From Bordetella parapertussis (lineage in GTDB: Bacteria; Pseudomonadota; Gammaproteobacteria; Burkholderiales; JACQAP01): a DNA stretch of 64,000 nucleotides. The position numbers were made by a program, and so were the translations under genes. Shown here one piece after another: positions 52,465-60,787 of the stretch (the stretch's first letter is position 1; every line of letters starts with the position of its first letter). The notes under the pieces were generated by a model that was not told where the DNA came from, searched no databases, and saw only the letters and a program-made list of their open reading frames with translations. Where the stretch lies: NCBI GenBank assembly GCA_945900965.1, contig CAMDKM010000001.1, positions 124,001 to 188,000 of the forward strand, read 5' to 3'.

Positions 52465-53820
52465 ATGAAGAGAAATATCCGTATCGGCGCCGGCTCCGCG
52501 TGGTGGGGCGATCGCATCGAACCGGCGCGGCTTAACGCCGAACGCGGTGAGCTCGATTTCCTGTGCTTCGAAACCATGGCCGAGGCGACCATTTCCGCGG
52601 CCCAGGTGCGAAAGCGGCGCGATCCGTCGTTTCCCGGTTACGACACCTATCTCGATGACCGCATGCAGGCCGTGCTGCCCGGCTGCCTCAAGCGCGGTAC
52701 CAGAATCGTCAGCAACCAGGGCTGGATTGCACCTGACGCGGCGGCCGAGCGCATTGTCTACTGGTTGCGAAGCCTGGGGGCCAGGGGCATTAAAGTCGCC
52801 TCGGTCAACGGTAGCCTGATCACCGACCGCGTTCTGCACCTGACCGACAAGATTCTGGAAAACGGCAAGCCGACAGCCACTCTGACCGACAGCCTGGTGT
52901 CGGCCGAGGTTTATCTCGGCGCCGAACCCATTGTCGCCGCGCTCCGGCAGGGCGCGCAGATCGTCGTCACCGGCCGGGTGGCCGATCCCTCGATTTTTAT
53001 GGCGCCGATGATGTATGAATTCGGCTGGGATGCGCTGGACCACGCCCATCTGGGGGCCGGCAATGGCCTCGGACATCTGATGGAATGCGGCGCTCAGGTC
53101 ACCGGTGGTTATTTCGCAGACCCGGGATTCAAGGATGTGCCAGAGCCCTGGAATTTCGCTTTCCCTATCGTCGAAGTCGAGTCCGATGGCTCAGCGGTGC
53201 TGACCAAGGTCGCCGGCAGCGGCGGCGCCGTGAATCTCATGACGGTAAAGGAACAGATGCTCTATGAAGTTCATGACCCGGCCAATTACATCACCCCGGA
53301 TGTCGTTGTCGACTTCACCACCAGCAAGCTCGAACAAGTCGGCCCGGACCGGGTGCGCATTTCAAACATTTCCGGCAAACCGCGCACACCGACATTGAAA
53401 GTGTCCATCGGCTGCACCGAAGGCTTTATCGGCGAAGACATGTTCTTCTATGCCGGCCCCGGTGCGTTGCGCCGCGCCCAACTGGCGAAGAAGATATTGG
53501 AGGAGCGCTTCAAAATCGTCAAACTCGACGCCGAGGAAATCCGCATCGATTTTCTGGGCCTGAACGCCATCCACGGCGCGATGACGCCGAAGGACGCACC
53601 CGAACCTTATGAGATCGCCGTGCGCGTCGCCGCCCGCACCAAGACCCGCGAGGAAGCCATCAAGGTAGGGCGCGAAGTGGACGGCATGGCGGTTTCCGGC
53701 GTGGGAATGACGGGGAAACGCGTGCCGCATCAGGATCGCACGCGCGAAATTATCGGCGTGTGGTCCTCGCTGGTGCCGCGCGAAAAGGTCGTGCCCAGCA
53801 TCAATTACTTCGTAAGTTGA
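52465..53820 (+). CDS. AtuA family protein (acyclic terpene utilisation, DUF1446)
   Basis: The protein of about 451 residues matches the large AtuA/DUF1446 domain: IRIGAGSAWWGDRIEPARL, LKRGTRIVSNQGWIAPDAAA, IVVTGRVADPSIFMAPMMYE, ECGAQVTGGYFADPGFKDVP and ISGKPRTPTLKVSIGCTEGF. In Pseudomonas, AtuA belongs to the citronellol/geraniol pathway, but the family is widespread in Burkholderiales with unknown substrates. The ATG at 52465 begins at the conserved part; a TTG at 52432 is in frame. It is divergent from the binding-protein gene. The small AtuA-type partner directly downstream is truncated (53934-54098). Confidence 0.88.
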   Translation: MKRNIRIGAGSAWWGDRIEPARLNAERGELDFLCFETMAEATISAAQVRKRRDPSFPGYDTYLDDRMQAVLPGCLKRGTRIVSNQGWIAPDAAAERIVYWLRSLGARGIKVASVNGSLITDRVLHLTDKILENGKPTATLTDSLVSAEVYLGAEPIVAALRQGAQIVVTGRVADPSIFMAPMMYEFGWDALDHAHLGAGNGLGHLMECGAQVTGGYFADPGFKDVPEPWNFAFPIVEVESDGSAVLTKVAGSGGAVNLMTVKEQMLYEVHDPANYITPDVVVDFTTSKLEQVGPDRVRISNISGKPRTPTLKVSIGCTEGFIGEDMFFYAGPGALRRAQLAKKILEERFKIVKLDAEEIRIDFLGLNAIHGAMTPKDAPEPYEIAVRVAARTKTREEAIKVGREVDGMAVSGVGMTGKRVPHQDRTREIIGVWSSLVPREKVVPSINYFVS

Positions 53821-53933
53821 TGCGGGGGTGAATGAGTGAATGCGTGAAGGGTGAAAGGGAGAACACGCCAACGGCACTCATCCCTTGACCCCTTACAGCC
53901 AATGCCATCGAACGAAAACACGAGGAACCGGAA

Positions 53934-54098
53934 TTGAAAATCCCCATCCGGCATCTTGCCCCTTGCCGCTCCCGCAACAAGGGCAACTCCTCCAACATTT
54001 CGGTGATCGCCTCTGAGTCGAAATCCTATCCCGTGTCGAAGGCGAAGCTCGCTTCTGAGCGCTTCAAGGAGCACTACGCCCCGGCCACCCCCGACTAG
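53934..54098 (+). pseudogene. Truncated AtuA-type small partner protein
   Basis: Fifty-four codons read LKIPIRHLAPCRSRNKGNSS then NISVIASESKSYPVSKAKLA and SERFKEHY, after which the sequence ends in PATPD and TAG. This is about half of the domain seen complete at 56323-56670 (HLAHCRSGDKGNTSNISVIA). The stop TAG shares CTAG with the stop of the convergent DUF3237 gene. GAGGA lies upstream of the TTG. It was probably cut off by a rearrangement that placed the DUF3237 and TrpB-like genes here. The 53821-53870 stretch holds GGTGAATG/GGTGAA-type repeats. Confidence 0.82.
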
Positions 54099-54553
54099 AG
54101 GATCTCGAAGACCTCGTACCCAGCACGCTCCGCCTTGCGCCAGCCGAGTCCCACCGCAACGATGCGGTTGAGCCATGCGTACCGGAACGACGATGTCTCG
54201 AAGTAGGGCGTGCTGCGATGGTAATATTCGGACGTATCGACGATCTCGCCCGCGGCGATCCTGGCCATCACTTCCGGCGGGCCGCAGCGGATGCCGGTGT
54301 AGTGCATGAATATGAGCGCGTCGTCATCGGTTTTCAGAACCAGCCGAACGTTGGGAATGACGGCCCCGTCAGCGCGAATGGTCTTCATGTCGATGCCACC
54401 GGAAAGCAACTCGCCTCGAAGCCGAGGCCCCTCGAACGTGCCGGCACCCAGCAGATCGACGTGGCGTGTGCCGGACGGCACAGACCCCACATCAAGCAAC
54501 TGGGTGACCGAGGCGCTAAGAGTGAACAAGAACTCGGATTTCAGTGCGGGCAT
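54095..54553 (-). CDS. DUF3237 domain protein
   Basis: The 152-residue protein matches DUF3237: SEFLFTLSASVTQLLDVGSV, GPRLRGELLSGGIDMKTIRA, DGAVIPNVRLVLKTDDDALI and SEYYHRSTPYFETSSFRYAW. It is a small beta-barrel family with an unknown role, often found in catabolic clusters of Burkholderiales. AAGGAG lies 8 bases upstream of the ATG. Its TAG overlaps the stop of the truncated AtuA partner on the opposite strand. Confidence 0.9.
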   Translation of the reverse strand: MPALKSEFLFTLSASVTQLLDVGSVPSGTRHVDLLGAGTFEGPRLRGELLSGGIDMKTIRADGAVIPNVRLVLKTDDDALIFMHYTGIRCGPPEVMARIAAGEIVDTSEYYHRSTPYFETSSFRYAWLNRIVAVGLGWRKAERAGYEVFEIL

Positions 54554-54591
54554 GACCGGATCTCCTTATCCATTCGACCTCTGCCACCTTC

Positions 54592-54696
54592 AGGGAAACA
54601 CTGAATATGTCCTCCTATGTCATTCCCGTGGAAACGGGAATCCAGGTTTTTCAAAGAAAGCAGGTTCCCCGCTCCCCGACAGAATCATTCAATGAG
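54592..54696. repeat. Decayed copy of the MITE-like element
   Basis: AGGGAAACACTGAATA (54592-54607), the hairpin CATTCCCGTGGAAACGGGAA, and the segments TCCAGGTTTTTC and GGTTCCCCGC match the element at 61683-61801 in the same order. The right terminal repeat is reduced to a poor match (ATTCAATG). It lies between the DUF3237 and TrpB-like genes. Confidence 0.8.
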
Positions 54697-54715
54697 CGTC
54701 GCGCACGCGCATTCC

Positions 54716-56080
54716 TTAAGCGGGCACGGAAGGCAAGCCGGCAAGGGCCATTGCCAGTTCGCTTTCGTCGTAGCTACGGTCGCTTAGTTTGCCGGCGAAA
54801 TAATCGCTGTAGGCCTGCATGTCGAAGTGGCCGTGCCCGCACAAATTGAAAAGAATCGTGCGCGATTTGCCCTCCTGCTTGCATTTCAGCGCCTCGTCGA
54901 TGGCGCCTTTGACCGCGTGATTGGCTTCCGGCGCCGGCACGATGCCCTCGGCGCGCGCGAAACGCACGCCGGCCTCGAACACTTCGACTTGTTTGTAGGC
55001 GCGCGCCTCGATCAGCCCGAGGTCCTTGATATGCGAGACCAGCGGGGCCATGCCGTGGTAGCGCAAGCCGCCAGCGTGAAACGCCGGTGGGATGAAGCTC
55101 GAACCCAGCGTGTGCATTTTTACTAGCGGCGTGAGATGCCCGGTGTCGCCGAAATCGTAGGCGAATTTTCCCTTGGTCAGGCTGGGACAGGCCGCCGGCT
55201 CGATGGCGATGATGCGCCGCTTCTTGCCCCCGCGTAGTTGCGCACCGAGAAACGGAAACACGATGCCGGCGAAATTCGATCCCCCGCCCGTGCAGCCGAT
55301 GATGATGTCCGGATCATCGCCCGCCATTTCCAGTTGCTTCATCGCCTCCTGCCCGACCACGGTCTGATGCAGCAGCACGTGGTTCAACACCGAACCCAGC
55401 GCGTACTTCGTATCCTCGCGCGTGGCGGCGACTTCCACGGCTTCGGAAATGGCGATGCCGAGGGAGCCGGTGCTATCCGGCGTCTTGGCCAGGATTCCGC
55501 GCCCGACATTGGTTTCCATCGATGGGCTGGCGATGCAGCGCGCGCCGTAAGTCTCCATCAGCGCGCGGCGGTAAGGTTTTTGCTGATAAGACACCTTGAC
55601 CATGAACACCTGCACCTCGATACCAAATAAAGCCCCGGCAAACGCGAGCGACGAACCCCATTGGCCGGCTCCAGTCTCGGTGGAAATCTTGCGGACGCCC
55701 GCTTCGCGGTTGTAGAACGCCTGCGCCACCGCCGTGTTCGGCTTGTGCGAACCGGCCGGGCTTACCCCTTCGTATTTGTAATAAATTTTCGCCGGCGTAT
55801 CGAGCACCTTTTCCAGACGGCGCGCGCGATAGAGCGGAGACGGCCGCCATTGCCGGTAAATATCGCGCACCGGCCCCGGAATCTCGATCTCGCGCTCGGT
55901 GGATACTTCCTGCATGATCAGCGACATCGGAAACAGCGGCGCCAGATCATCCGGCCCCAGCGGTTTCAATGTGCCCGGATGTAGCGGCGGCAGTGCCGGC
56001 GTGGGCAGATCGGCGGCGATGTTGTACCAGAACTTCGGAATCTGCTCTTCCGCGAGCAGGTATTTGACGGTGTCGGCCAT
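54716..56080 (-). CDS. TrpB-like pyridoxal-phosphate enzyme (TrpB2 type)
   Basis: The 454-residue protein matches the long TrpB2 group of tryptophan-synthase beta-like enzymes: [40 protein letters not shown] with the PLP lysine in [24 protein letters not shown], and the phosphate-binding loop [17 protein letters not shown]. It would act on a serine-like or related substrate; without a trpA neighbour and inside a catabolic cluster, the reaction is uncertain. GGGAGG lies 4 bases upstream of the ATG at 56080. It faces away from the intact AtuA partner gene. Confidence 0.92.
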   Translation of the reverse strand: MADTVKYLLAEEQIPKFWYNIAADLPTPALPPLHPGTLKPLGPDDLAPLFPMSLIMQEVSTEREIEIPGPVRDIYRQWRPSPLYRARRLEKVLDTPAKIYYKYEGVSPAGSHKPNTAVAQAFYNREAGVRKISTETGAGQWGSSLAFAGALFGIEVQVFMVKVSYQQKPYRRALMETYGARCIASPSMETNVGRGILAKTPDSTGSLGIAISEAVEVAATREDTKYALGSVLNHVLLHQTVVGQEAMKQLEMAGDDPDIIIGCTGGGSNFAGIVFPFLGAQLRGGKKRRIIAIEPAACPSLTKGKFAYDFGDTGHLTPLVKMHTLGSSFIPPAFHAGGLRYHGMAPLVSHIKDLGLIEARAYKQVEVFEAGVRFARAEGIVPAPEANHAVKGAIDEALKCKQEGKSRTILFNLCGHGHFDMQAYSDYFAGKLSDRSYDESELAMALAGLPSVPA

Positions 56081-56322
56081 GATGCCTCCCTGATTTTGGT
56101 TGTTGGTATGGGGGTTCAGATTAGCAGAATGTGTTCCGGCTGGCGCGTGGCAGCAGGGTATAGGCATTTCAATGCCCAATTTTCAGTGGCGGAGACTTTG
56201 TTTCCGGACAGGTGGGTCGTCAATCGCCAGGGTGTTGGCTGTCGGCACGTCTTGCCGATTCGCGCCGTCCCTCTCATACTTCAGCCCTTGATGCCCTGCC
56301 CGCCTCGTCGACGGAGACCGCA

Positions 56323-56670
56323 ATGAAAGTTTTGCTGCAGCACTTGGCCCACTGCCGCTCCGGCGACAAGGGCAATACCTCCAATATTTCGGTGATTGCC
56401 TATGAACCGGAGTTCTATCCCCTGTTGAAGGCACAACTCACTGCCGACCGCTTTAAGGACCATTACAACGGCGTCGTAACCGGTAAGGTCACGCGCTACG
56501 ACGTGGACAGCCTGCAGGCGCTCAATTTCGTCGCCGAAGGCGCGTTGGGCGGCGGCGTCTCACGCAGCCTGTGTCTGGATAATTACGGCAAGTCGCTGTC
56601 GGCGCGGGTGCTGTCCTTTGAACTAGACATTCCCGAAGCGCTGCGGCCGCACCTGCGCGGACCCCTGTAG
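56323..56670 (+). CDS. AtuA-type small partner protein, complete
   Basis: The 115-residue protein (HLAHCRSGDKGNTSNISVIA, then YNGVVTGKVTRYDVDSLQAL, NFVAEGALGGGVSRSLCLDN and YGKSLSARVLSFELDIPEAL) is the small domain that in many Burkholderiales is encoded directly after or fused to the AtuA large domain. GGAG lies 7 bases upstream of the ATG. Here it stands alone 2.5 kb from the AtuA gene, while a truncated copy remains beside AtuA (53934-54098). A duplication or insertion with rearrangement is the simplest explanation. The gap 56081-56322 holds no other gene. Confidence 0.85.
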   Translation: MKVLLQHLAHCRSGDKGNTSNISVIAYEPEFYPLLKAQLTADRFKDHYNGVVTGKVTRYDVDSLQALNFVAEGALGGGVSRSLCLDNYGKSLSARVLSFELDIPEALRPHLRGPL

Positions 56671-56790
56671 CGGCGAGGCGCTGGGCTCTAGGCACTAGGC
56701 TTTACACCCCTCACCCTTCACGCCTTCACCCTTCACCGCTTTTCGATCATTCACCCTTCACCTTCATTCCCCACACCAGGATCATCCCCC
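56671..56790. repeat. Intergenic heptamer repeat remnant (CACCCTT / TTCACCG type)
   Basis: Degenerate copies of CACCCCT, CACCCTT and TTCACCG occur in one orientation (about 56706-56765), preceded by a CTAGGCACTAGGC segment. It resembles the right half of elements H1-H5; no matching left half is visible. Confidence 0.65.
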
Positions 56791-57753
56791 ATGACTACAA
56801 CTCTAGGCACCGGCGCATTCCGCTACGTAGTGCAGGAAAACTGGGCCAAGCTGCCCGATGGCTGGGCGCTGCGCGATGTAGCAGCAGTGGCGGTCGATCG
56901 CAAGGATCAGGTCTACATTTTCAATCGCGGCGAGCATCCGATGATGGTGTTCGACCGCCAGGGCAACTTCCTGCGCTCCTGGGGCGAGGGGGTATTCAAG
57001 AACGCGCACGGCATTCACATCGGCGCGGACGAATCGCTCTACTGCACCGACGACGGCGACCATAGCGTGCGCAAATGCACGCTCGAAGGCAAGGTGCTGC
57101 TGACCATAGGCATACCCGGCAAACCCGCGCCCTACATGAGCGGCGAGCCGTTTCATCGCTGCACACATACCGCGCTATCGCCACGCGGCGATATTTACGT
57201 CTCCGATGGCTACGGCAACGCGCGCGTCCATCAGTACACAGCGGACGGCAAAAAGATCAAATCCTGGGGCCAACCGGGCACCGGCCCCGGCGAATTCAAC
57301 GTCCCGCACAATTTGTGCTGCGACCCGGACGGCTGGATTTATGTCGCGGACCGGGAAAACCATCGCGTGCAGGTGTTCGACGGCGAAGGCAACTACGAGA
57401 CCGAATGGCACAACCTGCACCGTCCCTGCGGCATGGTCATGGAGGCCAAGCGCAATCCGCTGTGCTACATCGGCGAGATCGGTCCGACGATGCCCGTCAA
57501 CCGCGAAATCCCGAACCTCGGCCCGCGCATCAGCATCGTCGATCACGAAGGCAAACTGCTGTCGCGCTTCGGCGCCGCCCATGCCGGCTACGATCGCGCG
57601 GACCAGTTCGTCGCACCACACGGCATGGCGGTGGATTCGCATGGCGATATCTACGTCGGCGAAGTGGCGTACACCGCCTGGTCGCAGATCTATCCCGGCA
57701 AGGAAATCCCGAAGGGGTTGCGCACCCTGCGCAAGCTGGTACGGGTGCGGTGA
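56791..57753 (+). CDS. NHL-repeat beta-propeller protein
   Basis: The 320-residue protein consists of about six NHL blades, with recurring patterns VAVDRKDQVYIFNRGEHPMM, VFDRQGNFLRSWGEGVF, IHIGADESLYCTDDGDHSVR, SPRGDIYVSDGYGNARVHQY and VAPHGMAVDSHGDIYVGEVA. No signal peptide is seen. Relatives include peptidyl-alpha-hydroxyglycine alpha-amidating lyases and lactonase-like proteins; a hydrolase or lyase acting on a small catabolic intermediate is plausible but not shown. It is the second plus-strand gene after the AtuA-type partner, with a repeat remnant between. Confidence 0.85.
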   Translation: MTTTLGTGAFRYVVQENWAKLPDGWALRDVAAVAVDRKDQVYIFNRGEHPMMVFDRQGNFLRSWGEGVFKNAHGIHIGADESLYCTDDGDHSVRKCTLEGKVLLTIGIPGKPAPYMSGEPFHRCTHTALSPRGDIYVSDGYGNARVHQYTADGKKIKSWGQPGTGPGEFNVPHNLCCDPDGWIYVADRENHRVQVFDGEGNYETEWHNLHRPCGMVMEAKRNPLCYIGEIGPTMPVNREIPNLGPRISIVDHEGKLLSRFGAAHAGYDRADQFVAPHGMAVDSHGDIYVGEVAYTAWSQIYPGKEIPKGLRTLRKLVRVR

Positions 57754-57863
57754 ACTACCCTCGCCTGAAGGCGTGGGGTTTACAGACCCCTATCGGGGAA
57801 TCTGAACGAGTTTCGGTGAAAGTCAGCCGGGCTTTAGGGTCGGTCGGCGTCAAGTATTGAGTG

Positions 57864-58709
57864 TCAGCCGGCCTTGGTGCCAGAAACCATGATCAGCGTG
57901 TTGGCTGCGAAAAATCGGCCGGCCGCGTCGCGTTTTCGCAATCCGTCGAGCCACGCCTTCGCGGTCGCGGCAGATATGCGGCCGGAGCCAGTGATCTTTT
58001 CCAGGACTTCGTCGATTCCCATTCTTTCGCTCCATTGTGCGAATTGCGTATGCATTATCGAGAAGGCCCGAACTTCGGCGTCAATCAATCCGGCATCAAG
58101 AAACAGCGCGCGAAGCCGGCGCCCTGCCCACGCATTCGGGAACTCGTCGCAGACGCCGGCCAGCACGGCGCGGGTAGTCTCGGCGTCGGGAGAATCGACC
58201 ATCGACGCACCCATGTCCGGTTCGGTGACAACCACATGACCACCCGATTTGGTAACCCGCGCCAATTCGAGCACTGCTTGGCGAAGATCGCTTACATACA
58301 CCAGCACACGGTCCGTCCGGGCCGCATCGAAGGTCGCATCGGCGAAATCGAGGGTCTGTGCGTTTCCAACGCTGATCTCCACCGGCAAACCGCTGCCGAT
58401 GAACCGTCTGCGCGCTTCGGCCACCAGTTCCCGGCTTGGGTCGATGCCGACCACTCGGCCATTCGTTTCCACCCGTGAAGCCAGCAGCGGGATGATGGCG
58501 CCGGGGCCACATCCGACATCAAGAACCGACGAACCCGGGCGCAACGCAAGCAGGTCAAGCCCGACATCGATCATTTCGCGACGGTCCGCGGCAAATCGGT
58601 TCAGAAAATCGGTGTACGCTGCCGCTTTTCCGCTCCCGTCAACGTCGCGAAAATTGGCCAACTTGAAACTTCCGTAAGGTTCGTCGCGGATCATTTCGTC
58701 GCCCGTCAT
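57864..58709 (-). CDS. Class I SAM-dependent methyltransferase
   Basis: The 281-residue protein has the Rossmann SAM-binding order. Motif I is GSSVLDVGCGPGAIIPLLAS, the acidic ribose-binding residue lies in VVGIDPSRELVAEARR, and NAQTLDFADATFDAARTDRV covers the following strand; VTEPDM is motif III-like. It methylates an unknown substrate in the cytoplasm. It lies two bases downstream of the Bug receptor stop, so the two may be cotranscribed. The start at 58709 has no strong ribosome binding site. Confidence 0.9.
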   Translation of the reverse strand: MTGDEMIRDEPYGSFKLANFRDVDGSGKAAAYTDFLNRFAADRREMIDVGLDLLALRPGSSVLDVGCGPGAIIPLLASRVETNGRVVGIDPSRELVAEARRRFIGSGLPVEISVGNAQTLDFADATFDAARTDRVLVYVSDLRQAVLELARVTKSGGHVVVTEPDMGASMVDSPDAETTRAVLAGVCDEFPNAWAGRRLRALFLDAGLIDAEVRAFSIMHTQFAQWSERMGIDEVLEKITGSGRISAATAKAWLDGLRKRDAAGRFFAANTLIMVSGTKAG

Positions 58710-58711
58710 CG

Positions 58712-59680
58712 TCAGTCAATCTTCGCGCCTGACCTTTTTATTGTCTGCGCCCACTTGGCAGCATCGCGTCCCATGAGTGCCACGAACTCCTCAGTAGAAC
58801 TGACGGTTGGCTCGAATCCCTGGCTGAGCAGAGTTTCTTGAACCTCTTTCGTCGCGACAGCCTTGCGCACTTCCATATTCAAGCGCCTCACGATCTCCAC
58901 TGGGGTTCCGGCCGGCGCGACCAGGCCAAACCAGATGCTCACTTCGTAACCGGGCAAACCTGCTTCCGCAGTGGTCGGCACATTCGGAAGTTGGGGAATG
59001 CGCCGTGGGCAGGCAACAGCGAGAGCGCGAAGCTTTCCCGATTGCATGTAAGACGCGAAGGATGCAGGCTGATCGAACATGACTTGTATCCGGCCTGCCA
59101 GCAGATCAAGCAGCGCCGGCGCGGCACCCTTGTAAGGGACGTGAACCAGATCAACACCAGCAATCATCTTGAACATCTCTCCGGCAATATGCAGCGGATG
59201 GCCATTACCTGCCGAGCCGTAGTTAAGGTCGCCGGGCTTCGACCTGGCCAGCGCGATGAGTTGTTGCAGCGAATGCGCGGGTACCTCCGAATGCACCACC
59301 ACTAGGAAAGGAGCCGTGGTCACCAGACTGATGAGTGCAAACGATTTGCCCGGGTCATAGCCCAGGTTTGGGTAAAGGCTTGGCGCGCTCGCCAGCGTGC
59401 CGGTCGTTCCAAGAAACAGCGTGTGGCCGTCCGCCGGCGAATTCGCTGCCAGCGCAGCACCAAGGGTGCCACCCGCGCCGGGACGATTGTCGACAATGAC
59501 CTGTTGTCCAAGCGCTTGGGAAAGCTTCCCCGCGATCAGGCGAGCGACAAAGTCAGCGGGGCCGCCGGGGGGAAATGACACGATCAGTTTGACTGGCTTG
59601 GCCGGGTAAGGTGCGGCAACGCAAACTGGCATCGCGCCCAGAGCGACTAGGAACGTCCCGACAACCCACAGCGCTTTCAT
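58712..59680 (-). CDS. Bug family (tripartite tricarboxylate transporter) substrate-binding protein
   Basis: The protein of about 322 residues has a signal peptide (cleavage near VAAPYPAKP). The Bug fold shows PVKLIVSFPPGGPADFVARL, QQVIVDNRPGAGGTLGAALA and ADGHTLFLGTTGTLASAPSL. Bug receptors bind small carboxylates in the periplasm, and most lack an adjacent TctAB transporter, as here. AGAGG lies 7 bases upstream of the ATG at 59680. It is divergent from a LysR gene, which is the usual arrangement for a substrate-responsive receptor. Confidence 0.93.
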   Translation of the reverse strand: MKALWVVGTFLVALGAMPVCVAAPYPAKPVKLIVSFPPGGPADFVARLIAGKLSQALGQQVIVDNRPGAGGTLGAALAANSPADGHTLFLGTTGTLASAPSLYPNLGYDPGKSFALISLVTTAPFLVVVHSEVPAHSLQQLIALARSKPGDLNYGSAGNGHPLHIAGEMFKMIAGVDLVHVPYKGAAPALLDLLAGRIQVMFDQPASFASYMQSGKLRALAVACPRRIPQLPNVPTTAEAGLPGYEVSIWFGLVAPAGTPVEIVRRLNMEVRKAVATKEVQETLLSQGFEPTVSSTEEFVALMGRDAAKWAQTIKRSGAKID

Positions 59681-59782
59681 TTCCGACCTCTCATTGAAAA
59701 ATCGCAAGTGGTAGTAAACCGCATCGGACGCCGGGTTGTAAGATGTCCTGGAACGAATCGCCATAACCACCAGGTTATCCCT

Positions 59783-60694
59783 ATGCGCCTGAACCAGATT
59801 CGCGTTTTTCTTGCCATCATCGACTCGGGAAGCATCCGCGCCGCCGCACGGCAACTCGGCGTGACGCAACCTGCAGTCACCAAGGGATTGCGCCAGCTTG
59901 AGGAAAGTCTGCATGTGCGTCTACTCGATCGCACGCCGCATGGCGTCGTGCCCACTCTTGCGGGCCGTGCATTTATCGCGCGCGCGCGGGCCGTGCAGTC
60001 GGAATTGCGCAAAGCGGACGAAGATCTCGCGCAATTGGCGGGCGAGCGCGCAGGGTCTGTTGCGTTCGGTTTTTCGCTTGTGGGGCTTCAGATCGTAACC
60101 GAAGCGTTCTCCCGTTTTCGCGAACACTTTCCCGATGCGCGGGTTCGGATTGTCGAAGCGGTATCACCTATGCTGCTCCCGCTCGTACGCGACGAAACAC
60201 TGGACTTTGTCGTCGGGCGATGGACGGGTAACAAGTCGGGCCCATCGATCATCGCGCGGCCGCTTCTGCATTGTCCCATGTCTGTTGTCGGACGAGCCAG
60301 GCATCCCCGGACCGGCACCCACTCGCTTGGCGAACTCGTGGACGCGGAGTGGGTCGTGGTGAATTTGCCCGGGACGGGCGCAAGCATGGTGGAGAAATCC
60401 TTCCTTTCGGCCGGTCTGCAGGTTCCGCAAAGGATCACACAGTGCGAGTCGTTCGCCGCCATGCTTCTGTTCATGGCCGAGACGGATTTGCTTGCCGTGC
60501 TTCCACGACCGTTGCTGGAGCCCCCCTTTGGACGTGTTGGACTTCAGTCCTTCTCGGTCAAGGAGCCATTGCCTCGTGAAACGATCAGCCTGATCACTCG
60601 CGCCGATGCGCGACTCACGCCCATGGCAGCGGATATGGTCAAGGCGGTTACCGCAGCGGCCAGACAACTCGCAAGAAGTGCGAAGAGCGCATGA
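59783..60694 (+). CDS. LysR-type transcriptional regulator
   Basis: The product of about 303 residues has a typical LysR winged-helix N-terminus (MRLNQIRVFLAIIDSGSIRA, ARQLGVTQPAVTKGLRQLEE, RLLDRTPHGVVPTLAGRAF). The effector domain shows GSVAFGFSLVGLQIVTEAFS and ETLDFVVGRWTGNKSGPS. It is divergent from the Bug receptor gene with about 100 bases between the starts and very likely controls it. The start at 59783 matches the LysR family; the frame back to 59708 adds nothing family-like. Confidence 0.92.
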   Translation: MRLNQIRVFLAIIDSGSIRAAARQLGVTQPAVTKGLRQLEESLHVRLLDRTPHGVVPTLAGRAFIARARAVQSELRKADEDLAQLAGERAGSVAFGFSLVGLQIVTEAFSRFREHFPDARVRIVEAVSPMLLPLVRDETLDFVVGRWTGNKSGPSIIARPLLHCPMSVVGRARHPRTGTHSLGELVDAEWVVVNLPGTGASMVEKSFLSAGLQVPQRITQCESFAAMLLFMAETDLLAVLPRPLLEPPFGRVGLQSFSVKEPLPRETISLITRADARLTPMAADMVKAVTAAARQLARSAKSA

Positions 60695-60732
60695 AGCCAA
60701 TTCCGAGTCTCGCGGCTCCGGAAGGACCAAAT

Positions 60733-60781
60733 ATTCCACCTTGAAATTCCCGCCTTTGATGCGGGAATTTCAAGGTGGAAT
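60733..60781. repeat. Perfect 21-bp-arm palindrome before the ATPase fragment
   Basis: Bases 60733-60753 and 60761-60781 are fully complementary around a 7-base loop (CTTTGAT). The arms contain ATTCCACCTTGAAATTCCC. The palindrome ends 6 bases before the ATG of a truncated ATPase gene. It is not followed by a T-run, so it is not a classical terminator for the LysR gene. Confidence 0.92.
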
Positions 60782-60787
60782 GAATCG

